The notes: a model not told the origin generated them from the sequence alone. Shown: positions 1 through 12,546, counted from the stretch's first letter. The stretch: DNA of 64,000 bases from Jackrogersella multiformis (GCA_902806575.1 CADCXD010000018.1:434001-498000), one strand, 5' to 3'. Made by a program: numbers and translations.

Positions 1-1
1 G

Positions 2-1075
2 TACAACGTGCGCCAAGAGAGGAAAGCATCCGGCGACAGGCTTGTAGCAACCCTCGACGGAGAAGCTGTCCAGCTGTTCGGCACCACCACCTCGGCCGCC
101 CAGGTCGTTGCGCTATGGCAGGCCATCCAAAAGCTCATACAGGAGAGGAGGGCAAGCTACGAGACGTCACTGCGCGATATCGAGAAGTTCATGAAGCGGA
201 AGTCGCTAACGAGCCAGCCATCTACAATGCAAATCAGCCCGAGCAAGCCGCTGCCCGACAACTCCGAGTCGAAATCCCCTATATCCCTCAACACGGACGT
301 CGTGGTGACGTTGAAGGCGGTCAATCTCGGCATCTTCCCGAGCACCTTCTCGGACCACCAGGTCTTCAAGCTGGAGGCCTTGAACGCGCAGGCGAGATTT
401 GCCGCCAGCATGGAAGACAAACGCATCCACAGCATCCTGGGCCTGACCCTCGGGCAGCTGCGGATCGGGCTCGCGGGGGTGCGCCGGGTCGAGGCCCCGA
501 AGGCGGCCAGCGAGATCTCGGTGGAGGACGTGGTGGGCAGCGCGACGGGCTCGCGGGGCGGCACGATCCTCAAGGTGCCCAAGGTCGAGGCCATGATGCA
601 GACCTGGCAGAGCCCGGAGTCCCGCAGCATCGAGTACATCTTCAAGAGCTCGCTCGAGGGCAAGGTCGAGGTCGGCTGGAACTACTCGCGCATCAGCTAC
701 ATCCGCGGCATGTGGGCCAACCACTCCAAGGCCCTGGCCCAGACCTGGGGCCGCGAGCTCCCGGCCATGTCCGCCATCAAGGTCACGGGCGTTCCGGAGC
801 AGGCCGCCGGCCGCGAGGACGACGGCGGCGAGCGCCGCAAGATCACCGCCGAGGTCAACGTCCCCCAGTCCAAGTACGAGTACACGGCGCTCGAGCCCCC
901 CGTCATCGAGACCCCCCAGCTCAGGGACATGGGCGAGGCCACCCCGCCCCTCGAGTGGATCGGCCTGCACAGGGACAGGCTGCCCAACCTCACCCACCAG
1001 ATCGTCATCGTCGCCCTGCTCGAGCTGGCCGGCGAGGTCGAGGACGCGTATGCCAAGATCTTGGGGTCGTCGTGA
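2..1075 (+). CDS. CSF1: Csf1-type bridge-like lipid transfer protein, C-terminal part (5' end cut by window)
   Basis: Only the last ~357 residues lie here; the frame is open from base 2 and has no start codon, so the gene begins outside the window. I recognise the C-terminus of the fungal Csf1 (fermentation-associated) family: the ending with HRDRLPN, HQIVIVALLELAGEVEDAY and KILGSS is characteristic. Csf1 proteins are very large (about 3000 aa) ER-anchored proteins, members of the bridge-like/VPS13-type lipid transfer group acting at membrane contacts. From about base 400 onward codons end almost always in G or C, whereas the first ~350 bases are more balanced. The stop is TGA at 1073-1075. 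The next gene, EF-2, is convergent. Family call is from remembered motifs, not a search. Confidence 0.85.
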   Translation, partial: YNVRQERKASGDRLVATLDGEAVQLFGTTTSAAQVVALWQAIQKLIQERRASYETSLRDIEKFMKRKSLTSQPSTMQISPSKPLPDNSESKSPISLNTDVVVTLKAVNLGIFPSTFSDHQVFKLEALNAQARFAASMEDKRIHSILGLTLGQLRIGLAGVRRVEAPKAASEISVEDVVGSATGSRGGTILKVPKVEAMMQTWQSPESRSIEYIFKSSLEGKVEVGWNYSRISYIRGMWANHSKALAQTWGRELPAMSAIKVTGVPEQAAGREDDGGERRKITAEVNVPQSKYEYTALEPPVIETPQLRDMGEATPPLEWIGLHRDRLPNLTHQIVIVALLELAGEVEDAYAKILGSS

Positions 1076-2695
1076 GCGCTCGTGCGGTAGTGCTCGATGC
1101 TTAGGAAGGGTAAAAATTGGAGGATGAAAAGCGGGGTGAAGAATGGAGAATGGAGAATGGACTACAAACAAGTAAAGGGGAAGAAGCAAAGGGGAAGTTA
1201 AACAAACACAAGGAAGCGAAGAAGAACAAGGGCGGCATTCATCATTCATCTACAAATATTAGCAACTAGCAACTAGCATAACCGGCGTAATAGGAATTTC
1301 TACCTCTTCTCAAAAGGAACGGCCGGAGGCTGGAGAATGGAAACTGGAAACCGGAGAACGGGAAATTGGGAGATTAGAACAACAAAAACAACAACTACTA
1401 CTACATGGCCTACATGGCGGCTCGGCTGCGAAGTTGGCATTGATAGCGTAGCATAGCATATATTTCTTTTCATCGGAATGAGAGCAGGGGCATCTGGTGT
1501 TGTTAATCGAAGATACAGACTCGGATACAGATACAGGTACGAAATCGTCTTTTGTACTTGGTGATGAGGTTGTGATTGGATTAGATGTCCTATACGCTAA
1601 GTATAATATTACTTGCCTACCTCCTAGTGTAACTAGGGTAACTAAGGTAACTTCCTGGACATATGTACTGTTTTCGTGAGATATAAACTCTGTCATTAAT
1701 GGCGAGATAACTTATTAGGTAAGATACATACCTAGGCCTAGATTCCTATTCAACTTAAAAACTTAAGGTAAGGATTGCAAAAGAGATGCGGGTGCCTATA
1801 AGGATACTGGTTGGTTATAATGATACTTGAAATACTATATACTACAATATACCATACTGTGACTAATTTCAACTCAACCCGGTTCTAGACAGCTCCATTT
1901 AGGATGCATACCTATCCTTACCTAGCCTTAGGTACCTAGGTAGGTGTGAGAGGACTCCAATCTCATATTTCAAGACCATCCCTTATTCCACCCCCTATTC
2001 CACCCCTTATTCATCTTTGACCCTCCCCTCCCCCCTCCTTAAAAGTCACAAAACATAAAACAAACAAATAATGTCAAGATAAATATCCCCAAGTACCTAC
2101 AAAAGAAAGCATCCACATCTCCAAATCCATGAACGAGTCGAGAAAAGAAGAAAAGGGGGCAGATGTAAAGAACATGCGATCTAGTACTAGTAACGCTATA
2201 GTTCTGTATGACCTATAGAATAGGCACGACTTAAGTTTCCAACATTCAAAGATACCTAGGTACTTACCGTAGGCTAGGGGTACTTCTCTGATCTGTGATT
2301 AAGGACAAGCTTCAAATCACATTTTGGTGAACCAATATTTCTCTTCTAGGAGGAAAAGGAACTACGCAACGAGCATATCTGAGGAAAAGACCTCATTTAA
2401 TACAAGATGAATACGTCATAAGTCATAGTTTCACATAAAAAATTGCATTCATCTAAAATCATCATCAATTGCGTTCAGAGTACAGGCAAACCAGATGTAC
2501 GACAGCTATAAAAGTTTCGCGTTCAATGCCTTTTCATAGCTTTTCTGTATCCACGGCCGCAGGTCATTCCTTTTCGATCTACTATCGGATCGTATTATCC
2601 ATGCCACGAACTCGGATACAATTTGCCGAGCCGTCTCATGATATTTGCCAATAATGGCACTAGGTCGTAGTCTATAAAGCACTGAGTGAACCCGC
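1076..2695. other. Intergenic region between convergent CSF1 and EF-2 genes
   Basis: Holds both 3' flanks. A 7-nt tandem repeat (GAATGGA x3) sits at 1141-1161, and a near-repeat of TATTCCACCCC units at about 1980-2012. TACCTAGG-type palindromic motifs occur near 1725-1745, 1918-1945 and 2260. No open frame with credible protein features was found; frames at 1310-1696 and 1497-1679 overlap on opposite strands and look random. Confidence 0.6.
1141..1161. repeat. Tandem 7-nt repeat (GAATGGA)3
   Basis: Three perfect head-to-tail copies of GAATGGA lie in the 3' flank of the Csf1 gene. One of several short arrays in the window with a 7-nt period. Confidence 0.9.
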
Positions 2696-5580
2696 TTATA
2701 GCTTGTCGTAGTACTATTATCCATTGTTAGTATAGGACGACGCGCAAGTCTTATGGACTTTGTACTTACGTGGTTGACATCCGGTACCTCGACCTTGATA
2801 CCCTTGCGCTTGCGCATCACCTCGACAACCTGTCCGACCTTGGAGGTCTTGTCGAGAGGAGATCCACCGGGTAGTAATTGCCAGTGGTCGAAGACCAGCT
2901 GAGGGAAGGCCTGTCCGGATGTGGCTTGTCGGAGATCGCCGTTGAAGCCGAAAGACTCCATGACGGGTAGGTAAGCCTTGATGGTGAAGAGAGGAGTACC
3001 GGGGCGCTGCTCTTCGTTGAAGACGTGGCCTCTTCGTCGGGTTAGGACACCGTAGACGCCACCCATGGCCTGCTCGGGCACCTGGATTTCGACTAAGAAG
3101 ACGGGCTCCATAAGTGCGGGGTCGGCAAGCAGCGTAGCAGCGTACAGAACACGTCGAGCAGTCGGGATGATCTGACCACCACCGCGGTGGATAGCATCGG
3201 CGTGAAGGGTAACATCGAGGATGTTGAATCGAACAGATCGCATCGGCTCCTCGGCGACCGGACCCTCGCGGGATGCCCATTGGAAACCGGATACGACGGA
3301 ATCCTTAATTTCGTTGAGGTACTGGACGGCCTTAGTCTGGTCAACCAGCAGGTTGGCACCGACGGTGTCGGGACCGAAGCACCAAATCTTTCGGGCATCG
3401 GTAACATCCCAGCCAAAGTCGTCAGCCAGGATACGGGCACGAGCTTTGAAATCATCGCGGGGTCCGATTCTGCCGTCCTCGATCGCCTTGGAGAGCTCTT
3501 CGTCCATAGGCTCAGCAACCATGTACAGACGGTTGTGCTTGTTGGGCGACTTGGACAGAGCAGTCATGCTCGACTTGCCGGCAACGGTCTCACGGTACTG
3601 GACGACGGGGTCGGAGATGATAAGAGGGACACCAGCGTGGTCCTCCTCGAGATCCTTCAAGCAGATCTCGAGATGCAACTCACCAGCACCAGCAACGACG
3701 TGCTCACCGGAGGGGGAAGTCATGGTCAGGACACAAGGATCAGACTTGGATAGACGCTTGAGACCTTCGACAAGCTTGGGTAGATCTTGGGCGTTCTTGA
3801 CCTGGACGGATCGCTGGACGACGGGAGAGACCGAGAACTTCATGACCTTAAGGTTGTGGGCGGTCTCGAGGGTGCTGAGGGTACCAGACTTGAGCAGGAA
3901 CTGGTCGATACCGACCAGACCAACAATGTTACCAGCGGGCATGTCGTCGATAGGCTCGACCTTGCCACCCATCATCAGGACGGTACGCTGGATAGCCTTG
4001 ACGAACAGATCCTCCTTCTTTCCCGGGGTGTAGTTGGGGCCCTGGATGCGGACCTTAAGGCCGGATCGGACGGTACCGGAGAAGACACGACCGAAAGCGT
4101 AGAATCGACCCTTATCGGAGGTCGGCACCATCTTGGAGACGTAAAGCATAAGGGGACCCTTGGGATCACAGTCTCGGATACCAATGGCGGCCTCGTCATC
4201 ATGGGGACCCTCGTACAGAGTCTCCATACGGTACCTCTGGGCGGTGACAGGAGAAGGCAGGTGAAGGATCATCATCTCCAAGAGAGAGTCAGCAGCGGGT
4301 AGGAAGGTTCGCATGACGGCCTTCAGAAGCTGCTTGCCCTCCTTATCCTTGTCTTCGGTAGGGAGCTTGAGCTCCAGCTTGGTAAGCAGATTGCTGACTT
4401 CCTCCTTGTTAAAGTTCATAACGGCGGCGAAGATCTTGAAGATAGGGTCCAGAATGAACTGGTTGAAAGCACGTTCGAGCTGCTTGCCTTCGTGGGTACC
4501 TTTGGTCGTCCACTTTTTGGTAGCGGCGTTGAAGTAGTTGTCTCCCTAATTATGGAATCAGCAACTTGTGCAACGAATAAGACAAAACTGATCATGTCGA
4601 ATAAAACTTACCCATAGACGCTCCATCATCTTGTTTCGGTCAACACCGAACTTCTTGGCATATCGCATGGCGAATTGGCGGATGGTGAAAGCCCAGCCGT
4701 GGAGACCAGAACCGAAAGCGACGGTTCCCTTCTCGGGGTAGACCTGGAGATCACCGAGCGACTGGTCGAGATAGGTGGAGATGATGACGTTAACCGACTC
4801 GATGGTTCGGGAGAAGGACTGGTAAAGGTCCTCCTTGGAGACTTGTAGCTCGAGAAGAGCACGGTCGACCTTGTTGATGACAACGACGGGCTTAATACGT
4901 TCGGACAGAGCCTGTCGCAGGACGGTCTCAGTCTGGACACAGACACCCTCAATGGTGTCGACGACGACAAGAGCACCGTCAGTGACACGGAGAGCAGCAG
5001 TAACTTCCGAAGAGAAATCAACGTGACCGGGAGAGTCGATCAGGTTGATTAAGAAGTCTCGGCCATCAACCTTCTGACCGACGATGTCCTTCAAGTCGTC
5101 CTCGTTGGGCAGGTTACCATACAGGGAGATGGCAGTGGACTTGATGGTAATGCCACGTTCCTGCTCATCAGCTCTCGTATCCGTAGCTCGGGCATCACCA
5201 GCTTTCGCGGTGGAGATAATACCAGCTTTGGCCAGGAGAGAGTCGGTCAGGGTAGATTTGCCATGGTCGACATGGGCAATGACTGACATGTTACGGACAT
5301 TGGTAGGCTTGTCCATCAGCTGCCTGATCTCGTCGATGGTGAAGCTATTCGGGAGGCCATATTAGTGACTGTGGACGGATGTGTAGGTGGACGTAACGGA
5401 GCTCTTATCTCCGGGTGGGGATGTTATTTGGGCATCATGGAGAGCAAGAGGGAAGAAATTGGATGTGCGCGCGAGGTTGTGATAGACGAGATGAGGTCAA
5501 GTGAAAGGTGATGATGATATATAAAGCTGGGATGGATAGCGATGAATAGCGATGGATAGGTGATGAACTTACTTGACCAT
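2696..5580 (-). CDS. EFT2: Translation elongation factor 2 (EF-2)
   Basis: Cytosolic GTPase that drives ribosomal translocation. Exons in coding order: 5573-5580 (ATG GTC AA), 4612-5344, 2770-4545 and 2696-2713; introns are 228, 66 and 56 bp with GT/AG ends. The spliced model is exactly 844 aa, the usual EF-2 length. It begins MVNFTIDEIRQLMDKPTNVR, has the P-loop AHVDHGKST (residues ~26-34), the G3 motif DSPGHVDF, NKVD, and ends in the universal YYDKL, which is encoded by the tiny last exon. The diphthamide loop LHADAIHRGGGQ (His at about residue 701) is intact, so the protein should be a diphthamide substrate. The long first intron right after codon 2 is common in highly expressed fungal translation genes. 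Codon use is strongly biased, as expected for high expression. Confidence 0.98.
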
Positions 5581-8202
5581 TTTGACGGTATTGATGCAAA
5601 AACTCGACTATGTGTAGTTTTTTGCTCAACTGTAGATGGTGATCTGTAGATGGTGGTGGTGGTGTTGATGCACGAAGGCGGGGTGGGAGATTTGTATCGT
5701 TGGAAGTGAACTTATTGCACTTCGCAGTCGAACAAATCACCAGCGATCTCTTCTGGAGAGGATCGATTAGCGCGAAGTGTGCAGTATGGGAGAGAGAAAA
5801 AAGGGAAGAGTTGGAAGCGAAGCAGTTAAATGCTAAAAGTCGCAAGCAACCACCGACGACTAAGCTTGATCGTGCTTCGAGGAAAAGGAAAATTTGTCGG
5901 GGGCAGAGAAATATGAAGGAGGGGTAAGTAAAGGTACGAGGGACAAGGACAGGAGCGAGAAAATTCACAGGCTGACAGCTTACAGGCTCATCCAAAAGCG
6001 CGCTAAGCTAGAGCGGGCTAAATCGTCCTGCAAGTGACATCAATTTTTGTATTTGTGGTCTGGTGGGCTGGTGGGGTTCCCAATCGTGCCTTCCTTCCTT
6101 ACCTATCCTGTAGCGGCAAATTCACGGAAACAATTTAAATAACCAAAATAACCAACCGGGTGCTTATCGAGGGTTTAGCCCTGCCACTTTACCTTTGCTG
6201 CCTTATCAATAATCAATAACGCAAACTTACCGATAACAGTCTAAACTTTCGAGTCTTAACGCTATCCCATACCTTATACAACAAAACGCCATGCATGATC
6301 ACCATTTTATACAATCAAAGTACCTACCTAAGGTAAGGTGAATCAATATGGACTCTTATGTGACTCTGCAGCATATTCGGTATGACAAATATTCTCCATA
6401 CCTACCTTGCCTAGGTAGGCACTGCAAAACATCCCACCATGGAGAGTTATGCACGTCCGATCTTCACAAGTTATACCCAAGCAGCTTGGGTATTTCAGGG
6501 TAGGTATTTCAAGACCCGAAATCTTCCAATCATCGTCTGACAATCACTGGCCAGCTCTAGTTGACTGGTGCCCGGCTAATCGTCTTGGGTGCCAAGCCTT
6601 CCATCCATAAGGCTTATCACCCAGTCACCTTACCTTGATCCTTACCTTGGTGCTATTGTCTTAAGAGTCGGGCTATACGTCATTTTTAAGCCTCATCGTG
6701 CTGAGTCTGCGTCACTAAACTCAGTTACATACATTCGTAGATAACCTACCTACAGATAGCTATATACTATTGAACGCCGGTGACTCATGTGGATCTGACT
6801 CACCATTTACCCCGAATTATAACAGCTGTTGGTTGGCCTTGTAGCTTACGAGACATCTCATAACCCGGAGCCGCGGTAGTAGGTGTATGCATATTGGCAA
6901 GGTAAAAGGGTCTAAGTCCTCAGGGGCATAATGCCATCGCCACCTCAGAGCTATCTTAACTTAATCAAGGCCTACAACAAGTACGCCACACGAACTCCAC
7001 TGAGAAATACTGCCTAGGTTTTACGGCACTCGCAAGATTTAGTTTTCACCTACCTGACATATACGCAGAGCCATGCCGTGGACCTCCGCCTTCGAGGTAA
7101 GCGGACCAGCCGTGTGGGTCCTAGACGGCTGGCGGTCCCGCTGTTCGGCATCGCGTGCCTGAGCACGCAAATAACCATGTACACGCGGCCACCGGGGGAA
7201 GGGAGCAAGCTCGCTGAGATGGTTTGAGGGGCCTTTGAGTCCGGCTGTGGTTAAGAGAACACGGTCTATATACCGGCAGGACTTAACAGATAATTATAAC
7301 AAATCGCACACTTGCTATCATGACATGAGTGGCATCCATACCGAAGATAGACTACGGTAGACTGTACCTAACAAATAGAAAAGTCCCATGGTGACGTAAA
7401 CATAGTGCACGGCGACATCTCCTACCGGACCACTTCTTTGCTCGTCTGCAAGACAAGACACCAAACAAGAGCAAGAAACCAGAGAGACATACAACACAAG
7501 AACCGACATATAACTTGGCCAAACAATAACAACAAAAACAGCATACTAACAACCCAAGAAATAAACACGAGCGAGGTATAACGCGCGTCGTTTGGATAAA
7601 TCATTCATGTTTCCCACTACCCAATGCCGCCTCTACATAATACCGCCAGATCCATTACATGTAAGCCCGTCCGTCCATCCATCCATCCATCCACCTAGGT
7701 ACTTAGCTCGGCTACCCATCGCGTTCATACCTACCTAGGTACCTATCTACCTCTACCTACGTAGACCTAGCGATCCTCCTTCCGCACTGCCGAGGAGATT
7801 GTTCCTCTAACTCAAGAGTACGTCATAAGCGATATTGATAAATGTTGGCATATGTACAATCTCTGGGCGATCCGCCGAACGGCCTGCTCGATCGCAGAGC
7901 TACTGTTGTTAGGTATCATTTTGCGTCCCTTCTCACTCCCGATCTACGCCACCGCCGCCGCTCCGAACCCGACGAACTGAGATTTTTTACCTATCTACGT
8001 TTTCTGCAGCCACGGCCGTAGGAAGGTCTTAGGTTGCTACATAAGTCCTAAATCATCTGGCGCGCCGCCATTGTAGAGCCCCTCGTCGGCTAACTCCCCA
8101 ACATCTAACCCTCCCTCGTCGTAGGAGCCCCTCATTGCAATCCATCTGTTCTTCCCTAGCGTCAAAATGGAGGTGATATGACAAGTAGTATGGTTTAGAA
8201 GA
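5581..8202. other. Intergenic region: EF-2 promoter/5' leader and 3' flank of the MTR10-type gene
   Basis: Both neighbours read leftward, so this 2.6 kb holds the EF-2 promoter and the importin 3' flank. The EF-2 start has a good context (CAAAATGG). A GC-rich island at about 7060-7260, with strong secondary structure, stands out from the surrounding AT-rich DNA (separate entry). TACCTAGGTA-type motifs and an (ATCC)n run lie at 7676-7760. No protein gene is supported. Confidence 0.6.
7073..7168. ncRNA. Candidate structured RNA (compact three-way junction plus hairpin), class unknown
   Basis: Perfect complementary stems can be read directly. Outer stem ATGCCG 7073-7078 pairs with CGGCAT 7146-7151. 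Next GGACC 7080-7084 pairs with GGTCC 7134-7138. Inside sit two adjacent hairpins: TCCGC 7085-7089 with GCGGA 7101-7105, and CCAGCCGT 7106-7113 with ACGGCTGG 7125-7132. Only one unpaired base (7133) is left at the junction. A further hairpin GCGTGC/GCACGC with a CTGA loop follows at 7153-7168. The strand cannot be decided because all pairs are Watson-Crick. I do not recognise a known RNA class: no tRNA boxes, no snoRNA C/D boxes, no U-snRNA start. A palindromic DNA element is the alternative. Confidence 0.35.
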
Positions 8203-11200
8203 CTAATGGCTGTCTGAAAATCGGAATCGTGACCCTTCTAGTGCCCCCAAACCGTCCCGAGGCGCGACGTATCTTCTTCGGTAGGTGTTGGTGAAGTCCT
8301 GCAGAATTGAACGTATCTGTCGGACATCGCCTGAATCATTGGTAGAAAGCTTGTCCCTGATCTTTGCCATGAAACGATCTACCTCTACCAACGTGACGGT
8401 GCCCTCAGGCAGTAATCGAAGAGTCTGATCTACCCACGTTACCGTCTCACTCGGGAATATCTCGAATAAGGTTAGAAGAGCGCCACTAGCATCGGCAAAG
8501 CAGTCCTTAGGGAAGGTAATCATCATGCCGGCGAGCAGACGCTTGACTAACATCTCGCCTTCTTTTAATAGGAGTCGCTTCACGGCCTCTTTTAAAAATT
8601 CAGCTTCAGATGCTGTCAGGTGCTCGTACGACGATGGTAGATATGCGGTACCCCATCCGAGAACGTCGCGGATATAATGTAGAGTTGCGGATAGAGGTTC
8701 ACGCTGCTGTAGGACGAGAACGGAGTAGGCTGCTTCGAATACGGGTTCAAATAAGGCCGAAGGGATGAATTTCTGAGGGTAATACAATAATCCATCGACA
8801 GCAAGGCGGAAGAAGTCTTCGATGACGTCCGGAAGATCCAGTGATGGCACCTCGGTAATGAAGCGGAGAACATTTGTCGCCTGAGCATTGAAGAAAACAT
8901 ATATGTCCTCTGTCATAGCTGGCTCTACGTGCTCTCGGTCATCTGAGAACTCTCTTAGGATTGCGCCGGTAACCCATAAGAAGCAACCCTGTCTTGATGT
9001 AGCAAACCCGCTTGCTAACTGGTTCGCCATGTGGGGGAGGATCGGTGCCATGGCTCCTCTGTGTGAAATCACCATGAATCTCCAACATCGGCAGATTCTC
9101 TCGCAGATGGGAGGGAAGCTAAGGAAGTTGTCTAGGACCTTGGACAATATCGGGAACACCTCCTGCCAGTACTTGACGGCGGGATCTTCCTCGCCACGGT
9201 CGACCGGGGGGAGGACTACGACGTGCTGAGCGAAGAGCGTGATCAATTGAATGTGATCAGCGACTGCCAACTTCCCTTCGTTGTCGTCCTTGCCCGCCGC
9301 ATTGTTCGCTTTCGTCATCAGCCTCTCGATCAGAGGGTCGCAGAAAAGCTTCAGAAGTCTGTAGATTTCGCCTTTCGGCTGCACGGATACGACGGTAGCA
9401 ACGCCTTCGGTGATCTCTTCTTGGCTGAGCTCGGGAAGCTTATCTAGAATCATATTGTAAAATTCTTGCAGTTGAACAACCTGCTGGCTCAGGAGATGCT
9501 TGCAGTCCGTGCAGAAGTATTTGATCGCCATTGCGGCGGCACGCACAATTTCTTTCGAGCTGGCGTGGAAGGACTCTATGATATAGTTGAACTGAGGACT
9601 GAGGAATTCTGGGTGCGCAGCGGTCCACTCCGTGTATCTGCCCAAGACCATGATTGTCGCGAAACGCAACTTCTCATGAGCCGGCATCTGAACCAGGAGT
9701 GGCATGAGCTGTGGCAGAATGGTATTCTCTTCCTTAGTAACCATGCGACCCATAGCCCGCATAGAGAACAATGGCGCCTCTAGTTTCTGCCAGTGAGGGA
9801 CAGAGGTGCCATTTGTCATGCTAGCGTATTTTTGCATCCAAATCTTGATGGCATTGTGGACTTTTGCGAGGCATTCGGAAATACCCATGATCTCACAACA
9901 GTCTTTTAGAGTATCGCCCATGAGGTGTCGGAATTCGCGGAACTTTTCCTCCGCTTCCCTGTCTCCGTCAAACAGATCTTTCTCGTTGCCAGATTCGGAC
10001 TCGGGGTACTCCAGATGTTTAAGAAGGACGTCAACAAGCTTCGCATAGACATCTAGAATTTCCATGCGCGCTTGTATGTACTTTTCCAAGACGAGATACT
10101 GCTTCAGGTCATACCAAAAGTCGAAGGTATATTCGATGACATCTCTATCTTTATCCCTCGCAGCGCACTCGAGGACAGCGTCAACCAAAGGTCGGAAATG
10201 GCTGGGTTCGCGGGCTATGGCAACAGCCCATGAAGATCCAGCCTCGCTGAGTAGCTTGGTGAGGGCCTTGTAGGACTCGGTATCTTCATCTTCAACTACC
10301 TTCTGGATCTTCGGCCGTAGAGCAATTATGCGCGGTAGGAGTACTTGAATCGTTTCGATGTTGTCGTCTATCTCCTTAGTCTCTCTAACCATCGTCGAAA
10401 TGCAGTCGGCGGCAGCCTGGAAAGAAGTGTCGGCCTCCAGTGCGTTGAAGACAATACTTAGCAGAGGGGATTTGACGATGTCGTTAACGGGAACCTCGCG
10501 CAACCACGACGTAATACAATCGAAGAGCTGAGGATTCGTCGCAGCCGCCGCTGTTTCCATATGTTAGCCAAGTCCATCCACACAGAACAAGGTGGACCTT
10601 ACGTGATGAATGGGCGTAGTTGATAAGGAGTTGCACCACTTGCGGAGCATTTTGTTCTAGTAATTCGTTGGTCCTTAGGCTTAGTTCTTCGTCCTAAACG
10701 ATAATTAATTAGATCGCCAATTCACTTCGAACCGTAATCATCGCAACGAAACGTCGCCGGAGGGAAAAAGAGCAAGGGTCGTATTAAACTGTGTCGATCC
10801 ACGTACTGTCAGGGTGATTTTGCGTCCTTCGGTCACCTCTTCCGGTAGGACTCTAAGGAAGTCCAAGATGCAGGCATGGCTTTCGGCATCGTCACCAAGG
10901 GAAGATACCACGACGGGGAGGACGTCTTTCCACTCCTGCATCTGTATGGCTAGAATCGCCAAGCACACGCAAAGCTGTACTCTTATCGGCTTTGGCCCCG
11001 GCGCAAACCGCTTTAGGAGTGCTAGTAGTTGGGTTCGTACAGCCGGGATCTCAGCCGCGGGTACTTGAGTCGAGAGGTCGTATGTAATCTAGTTATGTGG
11101 GATTCGGTCAGCCTTGCTGCCTATCATGACACAATGTGTTCTTCTAAGAAACTGACCTTCCCCCTAAGTGTCGTCGCTGCAAATAATTTGACATCCGCTT

Positions 11201-11445
11201 CGGCGCTCGACTGTAGGATCGTGATACTTGTAGTCCATGCTGCCGGCTACGCACTGCATCAGTACTGTCGCACGTTTAAGAAATGATATGGCCGAATCCG
11301 GCTATGCACTTACCGACTTCTGGAACAGCTCGAGATATTCATGAGCCTCCTTCTTCCTCTTTTCCGTGACCCCACCCCTCATGGTCAGCATGGCCTGGAG
11401 CACCCCATCTGGCCCGAAAGCCGGTTGCGCCTCGGTCGCGGCCAT
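8203..11445 (-). CDS. MTR10: Importin-beta family nuclear import receptor, Mtr10/transportin-3 type
   Basis: Karyopherin of the Mtr10 (yeast)/TNPO3 (animal) group, which imports SR-type RNA-binding proteins into the nucleus and is linked to tRNA and mRNA traffic. Exons in coding order: 11314-11445, 11157-11246, 10807-11088, 10603-10693, 8203-10550; introns 67, 68, 113 and 52 bp. The spliced protein is 980 aa, close to the family length. It is all alpha-helical HEAT-repeat-like sequence; family segments include MLTMRGGVTEKRKKEAHEYL near the N-terminus, LAILAIQMQEWKDVLP, and LLREVPV-like repeats. The 3' four fifths is one exon of 2348 bp. The start ATG at 11443-11445 follows no upstream in-frame ATG in the exon. 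It is divergent from the SmE gene, sharing a 692-bp promoter region. Confidence 0.92.
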
Positions 11446-12137
11446 TACGCGCAACTTCTATCGGTCAGGTCAACGGGCGTGGGGTGGGCACGCAGGTCGA
11501 GAGTAGCAGCAGTGGCTGCCAATCAAGGTTGGTCGCAAGATTAGTAGGAGCGAGTAATATAGGAGCCAGTACCTAGAATGAGATGCACCGACGCCGTTAA
11601 ATGCAACACAGTAGAGTAGAACAGAATCCTAGGAACGATGACGGTAGCAGGTAAAAGTGGTGATGTGTGAAATCTTGCGAATTTTCTTGGTGCAAGGTTC
11701 CAAGGTTTTATTATACGTGTACCTAGGTAGTGTAGGTTGGCGTAGAAGGGAAAGAGGGGCCAAGAAAATAGTTAGGGAAACATCATTGCTCTGCGGTTGC
11801 CATGTGAGCCTGAATGTATGGAGCTTTCTGCTCATGGTGGTTCGTTTTGTGGCTTGACTTGGAGGGGTTAAAGTTCCGTGGCTTAAGCTGCAGCTGACTT
11901 CAGCTGTAGGCAAGTGCGAGTGGGCGACCAGGCACCTTAGGTATTATTTTCTTTAGCTTCAGCTACCACCGCCTCAGCCTTTCTTTCTGCCTCGTCGGAT
12001 TTTGTCGCGAAAATCAAAACCAATATCAAAGACGTCTTAGACCACCACGTGCACCTCGCTACACTCTCCGAAACTCTGCAGTCGACTATCATATCAGCTA
12101 CACGTATCAGCACATATCTCTCTTCAGACATATCAAT
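11446..12137. promoter_or_regulatory. Shared divergent promoter region, MTR10-type gene (-) and SmE gene (+)
   Basis: 692 bp separate the two start codons, so both promoters and 5' leaders must lie here. A TACCTAGGTA palindrome is at about 11720-11731. A pyrimidine-rich stretch ends just before the SmE ATG. No TATA box stands out and no third gene is visible. Confidence 0.5.
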
Positions 12138-12546
12138 ATGGCCGGTCGTGGCGGTGGCGGCGGACGCAAGATCCTACTCCCACCCATTAACTTCATCTTT
12201 AAGCTCCTCCAGACGCACGCAACCGTTAAGATTTGGCTGTACGAGCAATTGTCAATTAGGATCGAGGGAAAGATCAGAGTACGCAATAATATTTCATGAA
12301 GTCTACCACGTCTGTGTACTCTTCCATTGCTAATGCCTATTTGCATAGGGGTTCGATGAATTCATGAACCTCGTTATCGATGATGCGGTCGAAGTGAAGC
12401 AACCTACGAAGACGAGCCCGGAGGAGAAGAGAAGGCCTTTAGGTACGACTATGATAGATCTTAGTATTTCCTATGTAACTAATAATTTCATAGGACAAAT
12501 CCTGTTGAAAGGTGACAACGTGTCACTGATCCAAGAAGCCGTATGA
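12138..12546 (+). CDS. SME1: Small nuclear ribonucleoprotein E (SmE, LSm fold)
   Basis: Core spliceosomal Sm ring subunit that binds the Sm site of U1, U2, U4 and U5 snRNAs. Exons 12138-12278, 12349-12442 and 12494-12546, introns 70 and 51 bp, give 95 aa, matching the ~92 aa family size. The Sm1 motif region (VKIWLYEQ...RIEGKIRGFDEFMNLVIDDAVEV) and the Sm2 motif (LGQILLKGDNVSLI) are both complete; the first intron falls exactly before GFDEFMN. The N-terminus is Gly/Arg-rich (AGRGGGGGRK), an addition compared with animal SmE. It is convergent with the folate gene, only 126 bp between stop codons. Confidence 0.96.

Noticed and set aside
206..1249. 347-codon minus-strand frame opposite the Csf1 end
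   Set aside because: Shadow of the GC-rich Csf1 coding strand; Csf1 itself is recognisable by sequence.
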